This document shows positions 57,321 through 64,000 of a DNA stretch of 64,000 bases, piece by piece. Each line of letters opens with the position of its first letter. The first letter of the stretch is position 1. The stretch is taken from assembly GCF_021699055.1 (NCBI RefSeq), contig NZ_SSXC01000033.1:1-64000 (forward strand). Direction: 5' to 3'. Under the pieces are notes generated by a model, which was given only the letters and a program-made list of their open reading frames with translations, was not told the origin of the DNA and did not search any database. Both the position numbers and the translations under genes were made by a program. Origin of the DNA: Blastococcus sp. MG754426. Lineage in GTDB: Bacteria > Actinomycetota > Actinomycetes > Mycobacteriales > Geodermatophilaceae.

Positions 57321-60001
57321 CTTCCCGTGGCGGTCGCGACCGCCTGCTCGCCGGCCTGCAGTGCCGCGGGGATTCCCGCGGGATCGGTTCCGCCTCCCTG
57401 GGCGACGTCGGACTTGCCGCCACCGCGGCCACCGACGGGTGCCGAGGCCGCCTTGAGGACGTCGTTGGCCGACAGCCCCCGGGCGACGGCGGCCGGGTTC
57501 AGCGCCGCCACCAGCGCCACCTTGCCACCGGACTCCGACGCCAGCAGCACGACGGCCGGCCGGTCGGCGCCGAGGCGGCCGCGGACGTCGAGCGCCAGCG
57601 TGCGCAGGTCGCCGCCGCCCAGACCGGCCGGGGACCCGGTGACGACGGCGACGCCGCCGACGTCCGCCGCCGCCGCCGCGAGCTCGCCGGCGGCCGCCAG
57701 CGTCTGCTGCGCGCGCAGGTCGGCCAGCTCGCGGTCCAGGTCGCGCAGCCGCGACACCATGCCGCTGACCCGCTCGACCAGGCCGTCCTGCGGCGACTTG
57801 AGGATCTCGGCGAGCTGGCGCACCAGGTCGCGCTCGCGCGCCAGGTACCGGAAGCCCTCGAGCCCCACGACGGCCTCGACGCGCCGGGAGCCGGAGCCCA
57901 CCGAGGACTCCCCGGTGAGCGCCAGCGTGCCGATCTGCGCGCTGCCGCGCACGTGGGTGCCACCGCAGAGCTCGCGCGACCACGGGCCGCCGATCTCCAC
58001 GACGCGCACCTGCTCGCCGTAGGTCTCGCCGAACAGCGCGAGCGCGCCGAAGGCCTGCGCCTCGGGCAGCGTCATCCAGGAGGCGGTGACCCGGTGGTCG
58101 GCGCGGACGGCGGCGTTGGCGACGTCCTCGATGTCGGCGCGCTGCTGCGCGGTGAGCGCGCCCTGCCAGGCGAAGTCCAGCCGCAGGTAGCCCGGCCGGT
58201 TGTAGGAGCCCGACTGCAACGCCTGCGGGCCGAGGACCTGGCGCAGCGCGGCGTGCACCACGTGGGTGCCCGAGTGCGCCTGGCAGGCCGACAGCCGCCA
58301 CTCGCGGTCCACCTCGGCGGTGAGCTCGGCACCGGCTCGGAGCTCGCCCTCGAGCACCCGCACCTGGTGGGCGACCAGGCCCTTGACCGGGCGCTGCACG
58401 TCGATCACCTCGGCACGGCCGCCGTCCCAGGTGAGCAGGCCCGCATCGGCCACCTGGCCGCCGGACTCGGCGTAGAACGGCGTGCGGTCCAGCACCACAC
58501 GGGTGATCTCGCCCGGCCCGGCCGGGCGGTCGCCCTCGTCCTCGCCCTCGGCGACGACGCCCAGCACGCGCGAGTCGGTGCGCAGGGTCTCGTAGGCCCG
58601 CCAGTCGGTGGGGCCGTGCTCGGCGAGCAGCCGCCGGTAGGCCAGGACGTCGACCGACCCGGTGCGCTTGGCGCGGGCGTCGGCGCGGGCGCGGTCGCGC
58701 TGCTCCTGCATCAGGGCCCGGAAGCCCGCCTCGTCGACGGTGACGCCCTGCTCGGCGGCCATCTCGAGGGTGACGTCGATGGGGAAGCCGTAGGTGTCGT
58801 GGAGGGAGAACGCCTGCTCGCCGGAGAGCTTCGGGGCACCGGCCTGCTTGGCCTGCCGAACCGCCGTGTCGAACAGCGCCGTGCCGGAGGTGAGGGTGCG
58901 GCGGAACGCCTCCTCCTCGGCGTAGGCGACCGAGGAGATGCGCGCGAAGTCGGTCTCCAGCTCCGGGTAGCTGGCCTTCATGGCGTCCCTGGACACCGGC
59001 AGCAGCTCGGGCAGGGTGGCCTCGTCGACGCCGAGCAGCTTCATGGAGCGGACCGCGCGGCGCAGCAGCCGGCGCAGGATGTAGCCGCGGCCCTCGTTGC
59101 CGGGTGCGACGCCGTCACCGATGAGCATCAGCCCGCTGCGCACGTGGTCGGCCACGACCCGCAGCCGCACGTCCGCCTCGGCGTCCTTGCCGTAGGTGAC
59201 CCCGGCGAGCTCGGCGGCCCGGCGCAGCACCGGGGCGACCTCGTCGATCTCGTACATGTTGTCGACGCCCTGCAGCAGGAAGGCCACCCGCTCCAGGCCC
59301 ATGCCGGTGTCGATGTTCTTGTTCGGCAGCTCGCCGACGACCGTGAACTCCTCCTTGCTCCGGACGTCGGTGAGCTCGTACTGCATGAAGACCAGGTTCC
59401 AGATCTCCAGGAACCGGTCGCCGGCGGTGTCGACCAGCGGGCCGCCGTCGGGGCCGTACTGCGGGCCGCGGTCGAAGTAGATCTCCGAGCAGGGGCCGCC
59501 CGGGCCGGCCGCCCCGGTGTGCCAGTAGTTGTCCTTCTTGCCCAGTCGCTGGATCCGCTCGACCGGCAGCCCGGCGATGCGGTGCCAGGCGTCGGCGGCC
59601 TCGTCGTCGTCGAGGTAGACCGTCACCCAGATGCGGTCGGGGTCGAAGCCCAGCCCGCCGTCCTCCAACCGCCCGGTGATCAGGTCCCAGGCGTGCTGGA
59701 TCGCCCCCTCCTTGAAGTAGTCGCCGAAGGAGAAGTTGCCGTTCATCTGGAAGAACGTGCCGTGCCGGGTGGTCTTGCCCACCTCCTCGATGTCGAGGGT
59801 CCGCACGCACTTCTGGACGCTCGTGGCCCGCGGGAAGGGCGCGGGCTCCCGGCCGGTGAGGTACGGGATGAAGGGCACCATGCCGGCGACGGTGAACAGC
59901 AGCGAGGGGTCGGGCGACACCAGCGAGGCGCTGGGGACGACGGTGTGGCCGCGGGAGGCGAAGTGCTCCAGGAAGCGGCGGCGGATCTCGGCGGTCTGCA
60001 T
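57317..60001 (-). CDS. alaS: Alanyl-tRNA synthetase
   Basis: The 894-residue enzyme charges tRNA-Ala. The class II aminoacylation domain begins RRRFLEHFASRGHTVVPSASL with HGTFFQMNGNFSFGDYFKEGA near residue 80. The editing domain has QAHSGTHVVHAALRQVLG near 585 and RELCGGTHVRGSAQIG near 680 with zinc-binding Cys and His. The DHHA1 C-terminal domain ends with GRGGGKSDVAQGGGTDPAGI. All domains are intact. It leads, by GTGA overlap, into ruvX. Confidence 0.98.
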   Translation of the reverse strand: MQTAEIRRRFLEHFASRGHTVVPSASLVSPDPSLLFTVAGMVPFIPYLTGREPAPFPRATSVQKCVRTLDIEEVGKTTRHGTFFQMNGNFSFGDYFKEGAIQHAWDLITGRLEDGGLGFDPDRIWVTVYLDDDEAADAWHRIAGLPVERIQRLGKKDNYWHTGAAGPGGPCSEIYFDRGPQYGPDGGPLVDTAGDRFLEIWNLVFMQYELTDVRSKEEFTVVGELPNKNIDTGMGLERVAFLLQGVDNMYEIDEVAPVLRRAAELAGVTYGKDAEADVRLRVVADHVRSGLMLIGDGVAPGNEGRGYILRRLLRRAVRSMKLLGVDEATLPELLPVSRDAMKASYPELETDFARISSVAYAEEEAFRRTLTSGTALFDTAVRQAKQAGAPKLSGEQAFSLHDTYGFPIDVTLEMAAEQGVTVDEAGFRALMQEQRDRARADARAKRTGSVDVLAYRRLLAEHGPTDWRAYETLRTDSRVLGVVAEGEDEGDRPAGPGEITRVVLDRTPFYAESGGQVADAGLLTWDGGRAEVIDVQRPVKGLVAHQVRVLEGELRAGAELTAEVDREWRLSACQAHSGTHVVHAALRQVLGPQALQSGSYNRPGYLRLDFAWQGALTAQQRADIEDVANAAVRADHRVTASWMTLPEAQAFGALALFGETYGEQVRVVEIGGPWSRELCGGTHVRGSAQIGTLALTGESSVGSGSRRVEAVVGLEGFRYLARERDLVRQLAEILKSPQDGLVERVSGMVSRLRDLDRELADLRAQQTLAAAGELAAAAADVGGVAVVTGSPAGLGGGDLRTLALDVRGRLGADRPAVVLLASESGGKVALVAALNPAAVARGLSANDVLKAASAPVGGRGGGKSDVAQGGGTDPAGIPAALQAGEQAVATATGR

Positions 60002-60051
60002 CTCAACTCAGTTCTGCGGGGCCCGGTGCGCGTGCGGCGCGGGCCGGTGGG

Positions 60052-60342
60052 TCAGAGGTCGGCGGCGTGCGCGCCGCCGCGGCGGCCGGGGAGCTCCACC
60101 TGGGACGGGTCCGGCAGCGGCGCGTCGAGGCCGGTGCCGGCGCGCAGCTCCTGCTCCCGCTCGGTCATGGCCTCGCGGACGTCGGCGCCGAAGTCGCCGA
60201 TGGCGTCGGCGAGGTCGCGCAGCCCGTCGGCGATGGAGGCCCCGATGCCGGCCGGCGTCATCTTCTCGGCGGCGGCGGAGAGCTTGCGGACGACGAGGGC
60301 GCCGATGGTGATGCCCATCGCGAGCCAGAACAGCCGGCGCAT
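60052..60342 (-). CDS. DUF6167-like small membrane-associated protein
   Basis: The 96-residue product has one N-terminal hydrophobic segment (about residues 4-20, LFWLAMGITIGALVV) and an amphipathic helical region after it with DGLRDLADAIGDFGADVREAM. Such proteins regularly lie between the DUF948 protein and alaS in actinobacteria. Function unknown. The ATG shares one base with the DUF948 stop codon (TGATG). Confidence 0.8.
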   Translation of the reverse strand: MRRLFWLAMGITIGALVVRKLSAAAEKMTPAGIGASIADGLRDLADAIGDFGADVREAMTEREQELRAGTGLDAPLPDPSQVELPGRRGGAHAADL

Positions 60343-60767
60343 CAGGCGGCCCGCCGGGCGGCCCGGCGCGCGCGGCGCGCCTCCTTGTCGCGGCGGGCGG
60401 CCTCGGCGATCGCCTGGCCCTCCCGCTTCTTCTTGGCGGCGCTGCGGACGCCGTAGCTGAAGGCGGCCACCTTGATCAGCGGGCTGCCCAGGGTGGCGGC
60501 GACGACGCTGGTCAGCGCCGCGACGTTGCTGGAGACGTTGGCCGCGTTGCCGGTGATGTCGTCGACCCGCTCCAGGTTGCTGTTCACGTGCGCGACCGTG
60601 GTGCCGGCCTGGCTCAGGATCGGCGCGCTCTGCTCGCGGACCTGGCGGATGGTCAGGGTCGTCTCGTCGAGCGTCCGGCCGAGCTTGAGCAGCGGGACGG
60701 CCACGAGCACGACCAGCAGCACCAGGGCCCCGGCTGCGATCAGCCCGGCGATCTCTCCTACGGACAC
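60342..60767 (-). CDS. DUF948 domain protein
   Basis: The 141-residue product starts at GTG 60767 with an AGGAG site six bases upstream. A transmembrane helix at about residues 6-27 is followed by a long helical stretch (30-105) with heptad-like spacing, resembling chemotaxis-receptor coiled coils. A C-terminal Arg/Lys-rich tail ([11 protein letters not shown]) follows. DUF948 proteins are conserved in Gram-positive bacteria; function is not established. It leads the run toward alaS and is probably its first gene. Confidence 0.85.
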   Translation of the reverse strand: MSVGEIAGLIAAGALVLLVVLVAVPLLKLGRTLDETTLTIRQVREQSAPILSQAGTTVAHVNSNLERVDDITGNAANVSSNVAALTSVVAATLGSPLIKVAAFSYGVRSAAKKKREGQAIAEAARRDKEARRARRAARRAA

Positions 60768-60812
60768 GCGTGCTCCTGTTCTCGGGTGGTACGGCGCCGG
60801 GAGGCGACGTTC

Positions 60813-60840
60813 CGGCCCCGTCACACTAGTCGCGGGGCCG
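60813..60840. terminator. Terminator hairpin after rarA
   Basis: CGGCCCCG (60813-60820) pairs with CGGGGCCG (60833-60840) across a 12-base loop. It lies 27 bases beyond the rarA stop on the minus strand. The loop contains the proposed -10 element of the DUF948 operon. Confidence 0.55.
60823..60828 (-). promoter_or_regulatory. Possible -10 element for the DUF948-alaS operon
   Basis: On the minus strand TAGTGT fits TANNNT and would give a leader of about 48 bases with an AGGAG site before the DUF948 GTG. It lies in the loop of the rarA terminator hairpin. Confidence 0.35.
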
Positions 60841-60867
60841 CCGGACCGTCCGTGCCCCGCCGCCGGG

Positions 60868-62205
60868 TCAGCGGGTCCGGCGGACGATCGCGCGCAGCTT
60901 CGCCAGCCGCTCGCCCAGCCGCCCCTCGACGCCGCGGTTGGTCGGGCGGTAGTAGTCCCTGCCCACCAGCGCGTCCGGCGGGTACTGCTGGGCCACGATG
61001 CCGTCGGGGTGGGCGTGGGGGTAGGCGTAGGTCTTGCCGTGGCCGAGCTTCTTGGCCCCGGCGTAGTGCGCGTCGCGCAGCCCGGGCGGCACCGGGCCGG
61101 CCAGTCCCGCGCGGACGTCGGCCACCGACTCGCCCATCGCGACCGTGACCGCGTTCGACTTGGGTGCCGTGGCCAGGTGGACGACGGCCTGGGCGAGCGG
61201 GAAGTGGCCCTCGGGCATGCCGATGAACTGCACCGCCTGCATCGCGGCGACCGCCGTGGTCAGCGCGGTCGGGTCCGCCATGCCGATGTCCTCGCTGGCG
61301 CTGATCACCAGCCGCCGGGCGATGAACCGCGGGTCCTCCCCCGCCTCCACCATGCGGGCCAGGTAGTGCAGCGCGGCGTCGACGTCGCTGCCCCGGATGC
61401 TCTTGATCAGCGCGCTGGCGACGTCGTAGTGCTGGTCGCCCTGGCGGTCGTAGCGGACCGCCGCCTGCGCCACCGCCGTCTCCAGCGTGGCGAGGTCGAT
61501 CTCGGTGGCGCCGACCGCGCGGGCCGCGCCGGCCCCGGACTCCAGCGCCGTGAGCGCCTTGCGCCCGTCGCCGCCGGCGATCCGCACCAGGTGTTCCTCC
61601 GCCTCCGCGGCGAGCGTCACCGCACCGTCCAGCCCGCGGTCGCTGGTCAGCGCCCGGTGCAGCAGCCGGCGGACGTCGTCGTCGGTGAGCGGCTGCAGCG
61701 CCAGCACCAGGCTGCGGGAGAGCAGCGGGCTGACCACGGAGAAGAACGGGTTCTCGGTGGTGGCGGCGATCAGGCTGACGATCCGGTCCTCCACCGCGGA
61801 GAGCAGGCTGTCCTGCTGGGTCTTGGAGAAGCGGTGGACCTCGTCGATGAACAGCACGGTGCGCCGGCCGGCGTAGGTGAGCTCGCGCTTGGCGCTCTGG
61901 ATGACCGCGCGGACCTCCTTCACCCCGGAGTCCAGCGCCGACAGCTGCACGAACTGCCGCTTGGTGGCCAGCGAGATGACGTGCGCGAGGGTGGTCTTGC
62001 CGGTGCCGGGCGGGCCGTAGAGCACCAGCGACATCGGCTCGTCGGACTCGACCAGGCGGCGCAGCGGCGCGCGGTCGCCCAGGAGGTGCTGCTGCCCGAC
62101 GACCTCGTCCAGCGAGCGCGGGCGCATCCGCACCGCGAGCGGGGCGCCCGGGTCGACGGCCGGCGCGCCTTCCTCGCCGGGTGCGGGGTCGAACAGCGAA
62201 CTCAC
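60868..62205 (-). CDS. rarA: Replication-associated recombination protein A (RarA/MgsA)
   Basis: The 445-residue AAA+ ATPase acts at stalled replication forks and forms a tetramer. Walker A is [16 protein letters not shown] near residue 58, Walker B is [17 protein letters not shown] near 110, and sensor 1 is [10 protein letters not shown]. The C-terminal MgsA domain has [35 protein letters not shown] near 270 and a terminal [13 protein letters not shown]. The GTG at 62205 lies eight bases after a TAGCGT -10 element, consistent with a leaderless mRNA. It is divergent from the aldo/keto reductase. Confidence 0.97.
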   Translation of the reverse strand: MSSLFDPAPGEEGAPAVDPGAPLAVRMRPRSLDEVVGQQHLLGDRAPLRRLVESDEPMSLVLYGPPGTGKTTLAHVISLATKRQFVQLSALDSGVKEVRAVIQSAKRELTYAGRRTVLFIDEVHRFSKTQQDSLLSAVEDRIVSLIAATTENPFFSVVSPLLSRSLVLALQPLTDDDVRRLLHRALTSDRGLDGAVTLAAEAEEHLVRIAGGDGRKALTALESGAGAARAVGATEIDLATLETAVAQAAVRYDRQGDQHYDVASALIKSIRGSDVDAALHYLARMVEAGEDPRFIARRLVISASEDIGMADPTALTTAVAAMQAVQFIGMPEGHFPLAQAVVHLATAPKSNAVTVAMGESVADVRAGLAGPVPPGLRDAHYAGAKKLGHGKTYAYPHAHPDGIVAQQYPPDALVGRDYYRPTNRGVEGRLGERLAKLRAIVRRTR

Positions 62206-62213
62206 GGGTGGGA

Positions 62214-62219
62214 ACGCTA
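62214..62219 (-). promoter_or_regulatory. -10 element for rarA
   Basis: On the minus strand TAGCGT fits TANNNT and ends eight bases before the GTG of rarA, suggesting leaderless expression. No ribosome binding site is present. Confidence 0.45.
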
Positions 62220-62241
62220 CCCGCGGGGCACGACAGGGCCC

Positions 62242-63099
62242 ATGCAGCAGCGACGCATCGGAGACGTGACCGTGGGCGCCATCGGGCTGGGCGCCATGCC
62301 CCTGTCCACGAAGGACGAGCGCCCCTCGCAGGAGGACGCCGTCGCCGTGGTGCACGCCGCGCTGGACGCGGGGGTCACCCTGATCGACACCGCCGACGCC
62401 TACGCCCGCGACGAGTCGGAGTTCGGGCACAACGAGGAGCTCGTGGCCCGGGCGCTGGCCGGCTACGGGGGCGACACCTCCGCGGTGCTGGTCGCGACCA
62501 AGGGCGGGCACACCCGGCGCGGCACCGACTGGGAGCTCGACGGGTCGCCGGCCTACCTGCGGCGGGCCTGCGAGGGCTCGCTGCGGCGGCTCGGCGTGGA
62601 CGCCATCGGCCTCTACCAGTTCCACCGGCCCGACCCGGCGACGCCGTGGGACGAGTCCATGGGCGCGCTGCGGCAGCTCGCCGACGACGGGCTGGTGCGC
62701 ATGGTGGGGATCTCCAACGCCGACATCGCCCAGATCGACGTCGCCCGCTCGATCGTGGGCGATGCGCTGGTGAGCGTGCAGAACCAGTTCTCCCCCGGCT
62801 GGCGGCACTCGGCCGACGAGCTGGCGCACTGCGCGGGCCACGGGCTGGCCTTCCTGCCGTGGAGCCCGTTCGGCGGGGTGACCTCGGCGGGGTCGCTGGG
62901 CTCGACCGCGCCGGCCTTCGCCCAGGTGGCCGACGAGCTCGGGGTCTCGGTGTACCAGGTGACCCTCGCCTGGCACCTGGCGCAGAGCGACACCGTCGTC
63001 CCCATCCCGGGCGCGTCGCGGGTCGCCTCGGTGCGGGACTCGGTGGCCGCGGCCGGGCTGACCCTGTCCCCAGAGCAGCTGGCCCGCCTGGACGGCTAG
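62242..63099 (+). CDS. Aldo/keto reductase
   Basis: The 285-residue NADPH-dependent oxidoreductase has a TIM-barrel. Catalytic residues are in place: [20 protein letters not shown] with Asp and Tyr near residue 50, [11 protein letters not shown] with Lys near 85, and LYQFHRPDP with His near 125. The NADPH-binding end reads [14 protein letters not shown]. Substrate unknown. The ATG has only a weak AGGG site. Its TAG stop interlocks with the stop of the convergent cyclase gene in a CTAGCTAG stretch. Confidence 0.93.
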   Translation: MQQRRIGDVTVGAIGLGAMPLSTKDERPSQEDAVAVVHAALDAGVTLIDTADAYARDESEFGHNEELVARALAGYGGDTSAVLVATKGGHTRRGTDWELDGSPAYLRRACEGSLRRLGVDAIGLYQFHRPDPATPWDESMGALRQLADDGLVRMVGISNADIAQIDVARSIVGDALVSVQNQFSPGWRHSADELAHCAGHGLAFLPWSPFGGVTSAGSLGSTAPAFAQVADELGVSVYQVTLAWHLAQSDTVVPIPGASRVASVRDSVAAAGLTLSPEQLARLDG

Positions 63100-64000
63100 C
63101 TAGGTCGAGACGGCGAACAGCGGCCAGCTGCCCGGGACCCCGCGCAGGGTCCGCACCCCCCGGTCGGCGAAGCCGAGCCCGGATCCCACCACGAGGTCCT
63201 TGACGGTCCCGGAGACGAGGACCTCGCCGGGCTCGGCCTCGGCCATCACCCGGGCACCGATGTGCACGGCCAGCCCGGCGATGTGCCCGCCGTCGAGCCG
63301 CTGCACCTCGCCGGCGTGGACGCCCACCCGCAGCCGCACGCCCGCGGCACCGGCGGAGTCCTGGACGGCCAGCGCGCAGCGGATCGCGCGGGCCGGGCCG
63401 TCGAAGGTGGCGAGCAGGCCGTCGCCGGCCACGTCGACCTCCACCCCGCCGAAGCGGGCCAGCTCGCCGCGCGCCAGCGCCAGGAACCGCTCGCGGATCC
63501 CCGCCCACGCGGCGTCGCCCACCCGCGCGACCAGCTCCGTCGAGCCGGCGACGTCGGCGAAGAGCACGGTGGCCAGGACGGTGCTGACGGCGGGCGGGGC
63601 GGGGCGGCTGCCGGTGAGGAACTCCTCGATCTCGGCCAGCGGTGTCTCGGTGTCGCCGAGGAAGAAGAGGTGGTCGGCGCCGTCCAGCTCCACGAGGCGG
63701 GCGCCGGGGATGCGCTCGGCCAGGTAGCGCCCGATCCCGACGGGGATCATCCGGTCACCGCGCCGGTGCAGGACGAGCGTGGGCACCCGGATCGCGGGCA
63801 GCACGTCGCGCAGGTCGATCTGCGGGTAGAGCTCGAACATGCGCCGCGCCATGCCGGGGCTGGCCCCCATGCGCTGGAGCGTGCCCCACCAGGCGCGCAG
63901 CGCGGTGTCGTGCCGGCGCTCGGGCGCCCACGCGCCGAGCCCCACCCCCTCGCCCCAGTGCTCGACCATGCCGGTGAGCAGGGCCGCCATGACCTCCGGC
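63100..64000 (-). CDS. Alpha/beta-hydrolase fused to class III adenylate/guanylate cyclase, N terminus missing
   Basis: The frame stays open to the end of the window, so the protein is truncated at its N terminus; 299 residues are visible. The first part is the C-terminal half of an alpha/beta hydrolase with VPTLVLHRRGDRMIPVG and the catalytic His in ELDGADHLFFLGD. A class III cyclase domain follows, with VLFADVAGSTELV (first metal Asp), VEVDVAGDGLLATFDGPARAI (second) and VGVHAGEVQRLDG. The hydrolase-cyclase order is common in actinobacteria. It may make cAMP in response to something the hydrolase domain senses; that is inference. Confidence 0.9.
   Translation of the reverse strand, partial: PEVMAALLTGMVEHWGEGVGLGAWAPERRHDTALRAWWGTLQRMGASPGMARRMFELYPQIDLRDVLPAIRVPTLVLHRRGDRMIPVGIGRYLAERIPGARLVELDGADHLFFLGDTETPLAEIEEFLTGSRPAPPAVSTVLATVLFADVAGSTELVARVGDAAWAGIRERFLALARGELARFGGVEVDVAGDGLLATFDGPARAIRCALAVQDSAGAAGVRLRVGVHAGEVQRLDGGHIAGLAVHIGARVMAEAEPGEVLVSGTVKDLVVGSGLGFADRGVRTLRGVPGSWPLFAVST

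Overview
The window is chromosomal DNA from a very GC-rich actinobacterium. Third codon positions are nearly all G or C, GTG starts are very common, and genes overlap as GTGA or ATGA. The markers are actinobacterial: mihF-gmk-rpoZ-coaBC-metK-priA order, a BldD homologue, an ATPase-degenerate PriA, and the DUF948-DUF6167-alaS-ruvX-mltG-aro run. The overall style suggests Geodermatophilaceae or a close relative (inference; no rRNA is present). I found no tRNA, rRNA, CRISPR array, phage or insertion sequence, so this is mostly a core region with small accessory islands.

Layout. 1-10140: accessory genes, namely small hypotheticals, an EVE-like protein, a DUF998 membrane protein, an Acg-type nitroreductase, an EamA transporter, an NAD(P)-binding reductase, an HTH-MurA fusion with its own palindromic operator, a PucR regulator next to a DUF2877 (AllH-like) gene, and an SSI-like inhibitor lipoprotein. 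10140-15673: the operon rpe-ribD-ribE-ribBA-ribH-hisE-hisG on the minus strand. 15783-17932: a membrane-anchored universal stress protein and an aldehyde dehydrogenase. 17985-23168: an unusual island with a kinase-like protein, a 40-residue Ser-Arg repeat peptide, an ABC exporter, and a divergent two-component system. 23180-32870: rsmB-fmt-def-racemase, priA, metK, coaBC, rpoZ, gmk, mihF. 33199-42892: the pyrimidine operon pyrR-pyrB-pyrC-carA-carB-pyrD-pyrF with a PyrR-binding leader. 43117-48003: bldD, an ABC transporter pair and a secreted Ig-repeat protein. 48169-60767: one long minus-strand run from DUF948 through alaS, ruvX, mltG and the shikimate genes to efp and nusB. 60868-64000: rarA, an aldo/keto reductase and a truncated hydrolase-cyclase.

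The two most interesting signals are these. First, the locus at 17985-23168 has the parts list of a secreted modified-peptide system: exporter, tiny gene with a perfect ribosome binding site, 17-bp-stem hairpin, kinase-like protein and sensor system. Its peptide is an alternating Ser-Arg tail written with four different serine codons. Second, a family of related palindromic elements of 55-70 bp sits immediately after stop codons, always in the same orientation to the upstream gene, and often inside collinear gene runs. In one case the upstream gene (a racemase) reads through the element because a Gly codon sits where the other genes have a stop.

All calls come from reading translations, motifs and gene order by eye. 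No database search, structure prediction or transcript data were available.
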